This document shows positions 7,055-13,646 of a stretch of 21,488 nt of DNA, piece after piece. The position numbers and the translations under genes are program-made. A model generated the notes under the pieces. The model searched no databases. It saw nothing but the letters and a program-made list of their open reading frames with translations, and was not told the DNA's origin. Origin of the DNA: Archangium sp. (GTDB lineage: Bacteria > Myxococcota > Myxococcia > Myxococcales > Myxococcaceae); assembly GCA_016793585.1 (NCBI GenBank), contig JAEUJR010000891.1, positions 1 to 21,488 of the forward strand, given 5' to 3'. Positions within the stretch are counted from its first letter, which is position 1. Every line of letters begins with the position of its first letter.

Positions 7055-8689
7055 ATGCTCCGCAGCCTCGCCGTGTCGGTTCTGTTGGCCTCCGCGTGTT
7101 CGCCCTCGAACGAGCTGCCGCCGGTGCGTCTGGGCGCGATGCCGGGCGTGCTCGGTTCGTCAGGAGCCTCGACGCCGGCCCCGCTCCGTCGCCTCACGCG
7201 AGCGCAGTACCACGCGAGCGTCATCGCGCTGTTCCCCACCTTGAAGCTCACCGAGACGCCGGCCCAGCGGTTTCCGGCCGACGAGCTCGCAGGCCCGTTC
7301 CTCACCAACGTGGCGCAGCCCATCTCTCCGATGCAGGTCGATCTCTACGCGACCGCCGCGCAGGACCTCGCCGCGAAGGCCACCGCCGACGTGAACGCGC
7401 TCTTCTCGGGCTGCAACCGCTTCAAGGGCGACGAGTTCTGCGGCACCACGACGCTGCACGCGATCGCCCGGCGTGCGTGGCGGCGGCCGCTCGGTGACGA
7501 CGAGAAGAACGCGCTCACGTCACTGTACCGGCTCGGCGCGGCGAACGGTGGCGGGCTTGCGCGAGGCATGGAGCTGGGCCTCGAGGCAATTCTCTCGGCG
7601 CCTTCGTTCCTCTACCTCGTCGAGCCGGGCACGCCGCTGCCCGATGGGCGCCTGCAGCTCACCGGCGCGGGCCTGGCGACGCGGCTCTCGTTCTTCCTGT
7701 GGAACCAGGGGCCCGATGACGCGCTGCTCGACGCGGCCGAACGCGACGAGCTCTCGACGCCCGAAGGCGTCGCGACCCACGCGTGGAGAATGCTCAAGGA
7801 CGAACGCGCCTCTGCGCAGCTCGCGCGCTTTCACCTCGAGTGGCTGGGCCTGGGCGGCTTCGACTCGCTCGAGAAGGACTCGCGCCGCTACCCCTTCTTC
7901 ACCGCCGAGGCGCGCAAGGCGATGAAGGCCGAGACGGTGGCCTTCGTCGACACGGTGATTCGGCGCAGCGATGGCCGGCTCGAGACGTTGTTGTCTGCGC
8001 CGTTCACGCTCGCGCAGGAGCCCAGCCTTCGCGTCTACGGCATCGACCCACCTGCCTCATTCGTGCCGGGCCTTCCCACCGGACTCGACCCCACCCAGCG
8101 CGCGGGCATTCTCACCCAGCCAGCCTGGCTCGCGGCGCAGGCCAACATCGCGACGACGTCTCCGGTGCACCGTGGCCTCTTCGTCGTCACCAACCTGCTC
8201 TGCGTGCAGCTGGGCAACCCGCCGCCCGGCGTCGACCTCACGCCGATTGGAGTGGACCCGACGGGCCAGCGCTCACGCCGGCAGCTGGTCGAGCAGCACA
8301 CCTCGAACCCGCAGTGCGCGGGCTGCCATCGCTTGATGGACCCCATCGGCCTGCTCTTCGAGCGCTACGACGCCGTCGGTGCGTGGAGGACGAAGGACCT
8401 CGACGACAAGCTGCCCATCGACACGCGCGTCACCATCACGACGGGCTCCGACCTCGACGGCCCGGTGGAAGACCCGGTCACCTTCATCCACAAGCTCGCG
8501 AAGAGCCCGCGCGTGCACGACTGCGCCGTTCGCCAGTGGTACCGCTTCGCCTTCGGCCGCAAGGAGACCGCTGACGACGAGGTCGAGCTCGACAGGCTCT
8601 CGGCCCGCTTCCGCGCCTCGACCGGCAACCTTCCCGACCTGCTCGTCGCCATCGTCACCAGCGACGCCTTCCGGACCAGAAAGCCATGA
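7055..8689 (+). CDS. DUF1592-family lipoprotein with CxxCH motif, module 2
   Basis: The 544-residue product starts with a lipoprotein signal (LLASAC, Cys15) and a GAGAGG ribosome site 7 bases before the ATG. The full family order is visible: DUF1587-like RLTRAQYHASVIALFP at 46-61, DUF1595-like IARRAWRRPLGDDEKNAL at 137-154, DUF1592 about 170-310 (AILSAPSFLYLVEPG, TRLSFFLWNQGPDDALLDAA), DUF1588 about 348-445 (RAGILTQPAWLAAQAN, CAGCH at 421-425, then MDPIGLLFERYDAVGAWR) and DUF1585 to the end (CAVRQWYRFAFGR, LLVAIVTSDAFR). This copy is closer to the family consensus than the copy at 1904. Its stop overlaps the next start as ATGA. It probably acts at the cell envelope. A haem c at CAGCH is possible but not shown, and the enzymatic role is unknown. 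Confidence 0.92.
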   Translation: MLRSLAVSVLLASACSPSNELPPVRLGAMPGVLGSSGASTPAPLRRLTRAQYHASVIALFPTLKLTETPAQRFPADELAGPFLTNVAQPISPMQVDLYATAAQDLAAKATADVNALFSGCNRFKGDEFCGTTTLHAIARRAWRRPLGDDEKNALTSLYRLGAANGGGLARGMELGLEAILSAPSFLYLVEPGTPLPDGRLQLTGAGLATRLSFFLWNQGPDDALLDAAERDELSTPEGVATHAWRMLKDERASAQLARFHLEWLGLGGFDSLEKDSRRYPFFTAEARKAMKAETVAFVDTVIRRSDGRLETLLSAPFTLAQEPSLRVYGIDPPASFVPGLPTGLDPTQRAGILTQPAWLAAQANIATTSPVHRGLFVVTNLLCVQLGNPPPGVDLTPIGVDPTGQRSRRQLVEQHTSNPQCAGCHRLMDPIGLLFERYDAVGAWRTKDLDDKLPIDTRVTITTGSDLDGPVEDPVTFIHKLAKSPRVHDCAVRQWYRFAFGRKETADDEVELDRLSARFRASTGNLPDLLVAIVTSDAFRTRKP

Positions 8690-9999
8690 ACACCTTTTCT
8701 CGTCGATCGCTCCTCTCGGGCCTCTCTCGTCTCGCGGCCGCCTCGGCGTTCGCGCCGATGCTCGAGGCCGTCGCGTCACCCGGCCCCTTCGTGCAGCCGC
8801 GCAACCTGCTCGTGCTCTTTCACCCCAACGGCTTCGAGCCCGGGTGGAAGCCCGAGCTGGTGAACGGGGCCTTCTCGTTGGGCCCGACGCTCGGCGCGCT
8901 GGAGCCGTTCAAGTCGCGGCTGCTCGTCTCGCACGGGCTGCGCGCAGGCATTCGCAACGAGGTCGCTGCCCACAGCGAAGGCATGACGTCGATGTTCACC
9001 GGCGCGCAGATCGCGAAAGGTGACGCCTTCAGCGCCGCGCCTTCGTTCGATCAACTGATCGCCGAGAAGCTCGCGGGAACGGCGCCGTTGTCGTCGCTCG
9101 AGCTCGGCGTGCAGAGTCAGGTGGGCTTCGGCGCAGGAGGGAACAGCTCGGTGATGATCTACTCGCGCTCGGGAAAGCTGCAGCCCGAGGACGACCCGAA
9201 CGCGGCCTTCCGGCGGCTGTTTGGAGCAGCGGCGGCTCCGGCCGAGCTCGATCGCGTTCAGGCCGAGCGGCGCAGCGTGCTCGATCTGGTTCGCGGCGAC
9301 TTGTCGAAGGTGCGCGCGCTCGCGGGAGCTGACGCGGCCCAGAAGCTCGACGCCCACGCCGAAGGCCTGCGAAGGCTCGAGACTCGGCTCTCGGAGCTGT
9401 CGTCGCTGCAGTGTGATCGCGAGTTCACGAGGCACACGTTCACCAACTCGCAACTCGACGCGCACGAGAAGTTCCCTGCGCTGGCTGAGCTGCAGGCCGA
9501 GCTGGCCGTGCTGGCGCTCAAGTGCGGCGTCACGCGGGTGGTGAGCCTGCAGTACGCCAACAGCGTCACCGATCGCCGCTTCCCAGGTGTGAACCCGACG
9601 AACGGCGTGCACACGGTCATGCACATGGGCACACGCGCCGAGAAGGTGGCCATCAACCGCTACTTCGTCGGCCTGGCCGCAGGCGTGCTCGGAAAACTCG
9701 ACGCGGTGAAGCGCGCCGACGGCAGCTCGCTGCTCGACGAGACGCTGGTGGTGTGGGGCTCCGAGATGGCCATCGGCAATCACCTGCGCGACCCGGTGCC
9801 GTTCATCGTGGCGGGCGGCAGCAGACCGAACGAGGGCTACTTTCATCAGGGGCGTGTCATCGACGCCTCGGGCCAGCGCACCACCCGCGTGCTCGTCTCG
9901 GCGCTGCACGCGTTCGGGCTCTCCACTGTCACTTCGCTCGGCGATCTGACCGACGAGACCAGCCGCGGCCCGCTCCCCGGCGCTTCGAGGGTGTCATGA
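8686..9999 (+). CDS. DUF1552 Tat-exported protein, module 2
   Basis: The 437-residue product begins with a twin-arginine signal (FSRRSLLSGL at 4-13, then an Ala-rich hydrophobic stretch). The mature protein shares the DUF1552 landmarks with the copy at 3427: NLLVLFHPNGFEPGWKPE at 40-57, AHSEGMTSMFTG at 95-106, RRSVLDLVRGDL at 195-206, CGVTRVVSLQYAN at 280-292, and ETLVVWGSEMAIGNH at 352-366. The conserved Glu360 and His366 near the end parallel DUF1501 proteins, suggesting but not proving an alkaline-phosphatase-like fold. Both ends are translationally coupled: ATGA overlaps join it to the upstream DUF1592 gene and to the downstream Cys-rich lipoprotein gene. Its substrate is not known. Confidence 0.91.
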   Translation: MNTFSRRSLLSGLSRLAAASAFAPMLEAVASPGPFVQPRNLLVLFHPNGFEPGWKPELVNGAFSLGPTLGALEPFKSRLLVSHGLRAGIRNEVAAHSEGMTSMFTGAQIAKGDAFSAAPSFDQLIAEKLAGTAPLSSLELGVQSQVGFGAGGNSSVMIYSRSGKLQPEDDPNAAFRRLFGAAAAPAELDRVQAERRSVLDLVRGDLSKVRALAGADAAQKLDAHAEGLRRLETRLSELSSLQCDREFTRHTFTNSQLDAHEKFPALAELQAELAVLALKCGVTRVVSLQYANSVTDRRFPGVNPTNGVHTVMHMGTRAEKVAINRYFVGLAAGVLGKLDAVKRADGSSLLDETLVVWGSEMAIGNHLRDPVPFIVAGGSRPNEGYFHQGRVIDASGQRTTRVLVSALHAFGLSTVTSLGDLTDETSRGPLPGASRVS

Positions 10000-10637
10000 G
10001 GGGGCTCCTCGTCGTGCTGATGATCAGCGCGTGCACGAAGCCGATGGACCCGGCCGCGATGGGTGGCGTCACGCGAACCGGTGGCTGCGCGGTCGGCGAG
10101 AGTCAGCCGTGCACCTGCGGTGGAACGTCGTCGGGCTCGCGCACCTGCGTCACGCCAGACGGCCTGTGGAGCGCGTGTGGCTGCGCGAGCGAAGGCGGCG
10201 TCTCCGTCGCGATTCCACCCGAGCCGCCAGCCCCTCAGGTCTGCGGCGGCGTCGCGTGCAAGGCGTACCCGCAAGAGGACTCCGAGGTCGGCGCGAAGGG
10301 CTGCTGCACGGCGCAGGGCACGTGTGGCTCGTCGAGCAAGTTCCTCTTCGGCACCGCCTGCATCGAGCGCGGCGGCCACGTCGGGGCTCCCGCGCCGGCC
10401 GAGTGCCCCTCGGAGTCGATCGACTTCGTCGACCTCGAGGGCTGCTGCCGGCCCGATGGGAGCTGCGGGCTCACCATCGACGCGGTGCCGAACTTCGATC
10501 TGGGCTGCCTCGAGCGCACCGCCATGCAGAAGCTGCTCAACGACGGCGCCGCCGATCGCAACCTGCTCACCACCCTCTCGCTGCGCGCCGTTCGCCCCGC
10601 ATCCTTCGCCGCGATGGCGTGCAACTGGCGGCCCTAA
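9996..10637 (+). CDS. Small Cys-rich lipoprotein, third gene of module 2
   Basis: The start is the ATG at 9996, overlapping the DUF1552 stop as ATGA; the longer open frame upstream is a shadow. The 213-residue product has a lipobox ISAC (Cys13). It contains 19 Cys including the lipidated one. Residues 31-63 form a compact Cys cluster (CTCGG, then RTCVTPDGLWSACGC), a pattern common in myxobacterial secreted proteins. Residues 102-122 and 149-171 are an internal repeat of the form GCC-x4-C-G ending in a single Cys (GCCTAQGTCG and GCCRPDGSCG). The arrangement suggests a disulfide-stabilised or metal-binding envelope protein. Coupling to the DUF1552 gene suggests a joint function. I do not recognise a named family. 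The stop is a TAA, uncommon in this GC-rich window. Confidence 0.85.
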   Translation: MRGLLVVLMISACTKPMDPAAMGGVTRTGGCAVGESQPCTCGGTSSGSRTCVTPDGLWSACGCASEGGVSVAIPPEPPAPQVCGGVACKAYPQEDSEVGAKGCCTAQGTCGSSSKFLFGTACIERGGHVGAPAPAECPSESIDFVDLEGCCRPDGSCGLTIDAVPNFDLGCLERTAMQKLLNDGAADRNLLTTLSLRAVRPASFAAMACNWRP

Positions 10638-10700
10638 CTCGCCGAATTCACGGTTTCTTTCGGGCTGGTGAAACAACCGGGGTGCCCGGGACATAGGGAG

Positions 10701-10729
10701 TTGCGGTTCACGCCGCCGTTGGCCATCTT
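10701..10729 (+). promoter_or_regulatory. Possible promoter of the rhodanese-like gene
   Basis: TTGCGG at 10701 and CATCTT at 10724 are 17 bases apart and lie in the 131-base gap before the gene at 10769. Each hexamer matches only about half of the sigma-70 consensus, so this is a weak suggestion. No other regulatory element stands out in the gap. Confidence 0.2.
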
Positions 10730-10754
10730 TCCCCGCCGTCTCTCCACTCCCACC

Positions 10755-10759
10755 AGGAG
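10755..10759 (+). promoter_or_regulatory. Shine-Dalgarno sequence of the rhodanese-like gene
   Basis: AGGAG lies 9 bases before the ATG at 10769, supporting that start and the N-terminal signal peptide it implies. Confidence 0.7.
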
Positions 10760-10768
10760 CACTCCCGC

Positions 10769-11197
10769 ATGAAGCGCATCGTGATGTCTGCCGTTCTCGC
10801 CGCCTCGTTCGTTCTGCCCACCGCCGCCCTCGCCTGCGAAGGCATGCAGCAGGCCTCGGTCGAGCCGAAGAAGGTCACCGTCGCCGAGGTCGCCTCGTGG
10901 ACGAAGGCGAAGAAGAAGTTCGTTCCCGTCGATGCCAACGGCAAGTCGACGCGTGAGTCGCAGGGCGTGATTCCGGGCGCGGTGCTGCTGACGTCGTCGA
11001 CCGGCTACGACGTGAAGGAGCTGCCCGCCGACAAGGCCAACTCGCTCGTCTTCTACTGCGCCAACGAGTCGTGCGGCGCGTCGAAGCAGGCCGCCCGCAA
11101 GGCGATGGAGGCTGGCTACACGGACGTCGCGGTGCTGCCCGAGGGCATCGCTGGCTGGAAGAAGTCGGGCCAGACGACGGCCAAGCCGAACAGCTGA
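10769..11197 (+). CDS. Exported rhodanese-like domain protein
   Basis: The 142-residue product has a Sec signal peptide (MKRIVMSAVLAASFVLPTAA, then LA before Cys23). Cleavage at ALA is likely; Cys23 also loosely fits a lipobox, so lipidation cannot be excluded. Residues about 36-134 form a rhodanese domain: VDANGKSTRESQGVIPGAVLL at 54-74 in pieces, and the active-site strand VFYCANESCGAS at 94-105 with the presumed catalytic Cys97. Rhodaneses carry sulfur as a Cys persulfide. The loop here contains a second Cys (Cys102) and lacks the Arg of the common CxxGxR loop, so the preferred substrate may differ. The gene is monocistronic, with its own ribosome site and a strong terminator just downstream. 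Similar small periplasmic rhodaneses with a CANExCGAS loop are known to me from delta-proteobacteria-type genomes. Confidence 0.88.
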   Translation: MKRIVMSAVLAASFVLPTAALACEGMQQASVEPKKVTVAEVASWTKAKKKFVPVDANGKSTRESQGVIPGAVLLTSSTGYDVKELPADKANSLVFYCANESCGASKQAARKAMEAGYTDVAVLPEGIAGWKKSGQTTAKPNS

Positions 11198-11220
11198 AGC
11201 ACCAGCGGCTGAAGTGCTTC

Positions 11221-11261
11221 GAGCGGCGTCTCTTCTTCGGAAGGGGCGCCGTTCTGATTTT
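11221..11261 (+). terminator. Intrinsic terminator with UUCG tetraloop at the convergent gene junction
   Basis: Bases 11221-11235 pair with 11240-11254 to give a continuous 15-bp stem with three G-T wobbles, closed by a TTCG tetraloop at 11236-11239. TGATTTT follows at 11255-11261. This is the expected form of a rho-independent terminator for the rhodanese-like gene. On the other strand the wobbles become A-C mismatches and no T-tract follows, so it favours the + strand. A second perfect 7-bp repeat, GAAGCAC at 11196-11202 with GTGCTTC at 11214-11220, lies immediately before it and overlaps the stop codon. Confidence 0.82.
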
Positions 11262-12487
11262 CAGGGGGCGCGCACGAGGGTTAGCTCGGTGACCTCTCCG
11301 CGAGGACCGACGCGGAACGGAGGGCCCCAGTAGCCCGTGCCGTTGCTGGTGTACGTGGGCACGCCCCAGAGCGTCTCGAAGCCGCCGATGACGGGCTGCT
11401 GCAGCTTCACGAAGAACATGAAGGGGAAGATCTGCCCGCCATGCGTGTGGCCGCTGAGCATGAGGTCGACCCGCGTGTCCTTCACGCGTTTGGCGAAGCG
11501 CGGCTGATGCGCGAGCAACACGCGAGGGGCGCCGACCGGCGAGCCCTCGAACGTCTTCGCCGCGTCGGGTTCGTGCTGTGCGCTGAAGCGGCCACCTTCG
11601 ACGTCGGGCACGCCGCCGATGACGAGCTGCTCACCGTCGCGGGTCACCACCACGTGCGTGTTGTGCAGCACCGTCATGCCCAGGCGCGCGCCCTCGGCCT
11701 CCCAGCTGGAGCCGCCGTGGTAGTACTCGTGGTTTCCCGTCACGTAGAAGACGCCGTCACGCCCACGCAGACCCGCGAGCGGGGCGACCTCTGACTTGAG
11801 CTTCGCGACCGAGCCGTCGATGAGGTCACCCGTCACCGCGACCGCGTCGGCCTTCAGCGAGTTCACCGTATCGGTGACCTGCTGCGCGAACGCCTTCGTC
11901 AACGTCTCGCCGATGTGCACGTCGCTGATCTGCGCGATGCGATAGCCCTCGAAGGCCTTCGGCAGGTTCTTGATGGGCACCGTGACGCGCTTGATGGCCG
12001 GAGCCCGCGCGACCGCAAAGCCATAGACGAGCGCCGGCACGACGACGCCCATCACCGCGACCGCGCGCCACTGCAGCCACGTCGCGTCGACCGTCGTGAA
12101 CTGCCGCGCGACGAACAGCACGAGATCGGACAGGCCCGTGGCGCTGATCAGCAGACCGAACGCCCCCATCCACAAGAAGCCGATCCACTGCAGGGGTCGC
12201 GCGACCGAGCGGGGCAGCAGCCGGCCGCCGATGAAGCCCCCGAAGATGGAGCCGAACGCCACCCACAGCGCTGTCCACCCTGCGGCCGCGAACGGCTCCG
12301 CGAGCCCCGCGTCACGAATCAGCCGAGCGCCGAGATACCAGTGCAGGCTGACGACGAGGCCCATCATCACGGTCAAGAACGCGAGGCCCCGAATGAAGAG
12401 GAGCACGGGCACGTCGTTCAGCGTCGCCTGTCGCGTTTCGGGACCTTCGGAGGACATCGTCTCGGCAACTTCGGGGGTCTCAGCCAT
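11261..12487 (-). CDS. Membrane-anchored metallophosphoesterase (YkuE/YaeI-like)
   Basis: The 408-residue product (ATG at 12487) has an acidic N-terminus, four predicted membrane segments (about residues 27-50, 66-91, 100-127 and 138-161) and a C-terminal calcineurin-like metallophosphoesterase domain. The metal-site motifs are all present: SDVHIG at 188-193, GDLIDG at 220-225, GNHEYY at 251-256, AHQP at 326-329 and GHTHGG at 346-351. The order and the four-helix N-terminus match membrane metallophosphoesterases of the YkuE type. The physiological substrate is unknown; some relatives act on lipid-linked phosphates. It is last in the leftward gene run, 63 bases after the decayed acetyltransferase. 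An upstream TTG or ATG extension to 12544 is possible but the extra residues look non-coding. A GACCGGTC palindrome lies 18 bases upstream. Confidence 0.9.
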   Translation of the reverse strand: MAETPEVAETMSSEGPETRQATLNDVPVLLFIRGLAFLTVMMGLVVSLHWYLGARLIRDAGLAEPFAAAGWTALWVAFGSIFGGFIGGRLLPRSVARPLQWIGFLWMGAFGLLISATGLSDLVLFVARQFTTVDATWLQWRAVAVMGVVVPALVYGFAVARAPAIKRVTVPIKNLPKAFEGYRIAQISDVHIGETLTKAFAQQVTDTVNSLKADAVAVTGDLIDGSVAKLKSEVAPLAGLRGRDGVFYVTGNHEYYHGGSSWEAEGARLGMTVLHNTHVVVTRDGEQLVIGGVPDVEGGRFSAQHEPDAAKTFEGSPVGAPRVLLAHQPRFAKRVKDTRVDLMLSGHTHGGQIFPFMFFVKLQQPVIGGFETLWGVPTYTSNGTGYWGPPFRVGPRGEVTELTLVRAP

Positions 12488-12550
12488 GGCGCGCAACCGT
12501 AATGTGACCGGTCGGTCTGCGCTCGCTGGAGTGCCCACCTTCAAAGTTCT

Positions 12551-12983
12551 TCACGCAGCGTCGAACTCGGGCCGGTAGCGCGCGAGGCCCGAGAGGTGAC
12601 CCGCCAGCGCACACACCATGAACGCGTGGTCATGACCGCGCTCCCAGCGCAGCCCGAGCGGTGGCGCTGGAACGAATCCGAAGCGTGGGTCGTACGACGG
12701 GTGGCCCAGCACGACGCAGACCTGATGACCTGCCGCCTTCAGCTGCGCCAGCCCATGCTCGATGAGCGCGCGGCCGACACCACGCGCCCCGTCGAGAGCG
12801 TGACAGGTGAGAACGCGACGTGCCCCACGAGGTGCCCTGCGCGCTCGGCCACGAGCGAGAGCGTCAACCCACCGTTGCTCCGAAGCGCCCGCACGAGCGC
12901 GCCTTCGATGGGCCCCTCGAACACGGCCAGGTTCACGGCCTCGATCGCCGCCTCGTCGCCCGCACGCTCGGCCGAACGGTCAC
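12551..12983 (-). pseudogene. Decayed GNAT-family N-acetyltransferase
   Basis: Three reading frames together make one recognisable GNAT (YhbS-like) protein. A GTG at 12983 overlaps the upstream stop as GTGA and encodes VTVRP. A one-base loss then moves to the frame reading ERAGDEAAIEAVNLAVFEGP and later GHLVGHVAFSPVTL. A second shift leads to the frame reading RGVGRALIEHGLAQLKAAGH, VCVVLGHPSYDPRFGF and ARYRPEFDAA, ending in TGA at 12551. About 20 residues of the acetyl-CoA-binding segment that should lie between the SPVTL strand and RGVGRALI are missing. The second frame alone would end at 12739 after about 65-80 residues. Two shifts plus a deletion in a core motif point to a true pseudogene rather than a single sequencing error, though I cannot exclude assembly problems. 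Confidence 0.8.
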
Positions 12984-13618
12984 CACGGCAGCTTCAGCGC
13001 CTTCGCGAAGAAGCCGAGCATCGGCTCCAGCTCACGCATGGCGGCCCCGATGTGCTTCGGGAAGTCGGCGGACAGCACCTGCGTCTTCGTGAACGGCACG
13101 ACGCGGAAGAACTCCTTGCGCTTGAGGTCCTCGGCGAAGCGATGATCCACCGGGAAGCCCGCCGGCACCTTCTTGAGCCCGTCGCCCTGCATGTCGCGAC
13201 AGACCTTCGCCCACTCGTTCGGCTTCGCGACGATGGCCGAACGAATCGCAGCGAGCCCCACGGCATCGGGAGCCGACACGCCACCACCGAGCAGGCACTC
13301 GTCACCGACCCGCAAGAAGAAGCCGAGCATGCCCGGCCCGCGCCTCTGGGTTCGGTGCAGCATCATCGAGCCCGCGTGCGTCTTGTACGGTGACTTGTCC
13401 TTCGAGAAGCGAATGTCGCGGTTGATGCGCATCGCCGAAGGCGTGCTCGACAGCTGCGGCGTCACCTTCGCGAGCGAGGGCTCGAGCGCCTGAAGCAGCC
13501 CCGCGAACGGCGCCTTCACGCTCGCTTCGTACCGCGCGCGGTTGGCGTCGAACCACGCCTTCTCGTTGTGCGCAGCGAGCTCGTCGAAGAAGCGAAGGAA
13601 GTCCTTTGGAAGCGCCAT
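12980..13618 (-). CDS. DUF2461 family protein
   Basis: The 212-residue product is full length for the DUF2461 (TIGR02453-like) family. Characteristic segments are DFLRFFDELAAHNEKAWFDA at 6-25, MRINRDIRFSKDKSPYKTH at 63-81, and the Gly-rich RGPGMLGFFLRVGDE with LLGGGV soon after, ending in ALKLPW. It is predicted to be soluble and cytoplasmic; the biochemical function of the family is unknown. The ATG at 13618 is chosen because GAGGG precedes it by 5 bases and because the conserved family N-terminus starts there. The open frame extends to 13942, but that part overlaps the FHA gene and is a shadow. The stop overlaps the GTG of the decayed acetyltransferase, so the two were once translationally coupled. 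Confidence 0.9.
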   Translation of the reverse strand: MALPKDFLRFFDELAAHNEKAWFDANRARYEASVKAPFAGLLQALEPSLAKVTPQLSSTPSAMRINRDIRFSKDKSPYKTHAGSMMLHRTQRRGPGMLGFFLRVGDECLLGGGVSAPDAVGLAAIRSAIVAKPNEWAKVCRDMQGDGLKKVPAGFPVDHRFAEDLKRKEFFRVVPFTKTQVLSADFPKHIGAAMRELEPMLGFFAKALKLPW

Positions 13619-13623
13619 GTGAA

Positions 13624-13628
13624 CCCTC
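13624..13628 (-). promoter_or_regulatory. Shine-Dalgarno sequence of the DUF2461 gene
   Basis: On the minus strand GAGGG lies 5 bases before the ATG at 13618. It decides that start over the longer overlapping frame. Confidence 0.6.
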
Positions 13629-13646
13629 ACACGGCGGCAGGCTGGC

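Noticed and set aside
10653..10690. Terminator after the Cys-rich lipoprotein gene
   Set aside because: Only short stems are present (5 bp GTTTC/GAAAC and 5 bp CCGGG/CCCGG with a 3-base loop) and no T-tract follows.
10688..10704. Sigma-54 type promoter before the rhodanese-like gene
   Set aside because: A GG and a GC element are present but their spacing is 12 bases or more, not the required 10.
12739..12983. Programmed frameshifting to explain the GNAT gene
   Set aside because: No slippery sequence is visible at either switch, two shifts would be needed, and the core acetyl-CoA motif is missing, so decay is simpler.
12596..13393. Rightward frame of 265 codons across the pseudogene and DUF2461
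   Set aside because: It has no recognisable domain, while the opposite strand shows clear GNAT and DUF2461 motifs.
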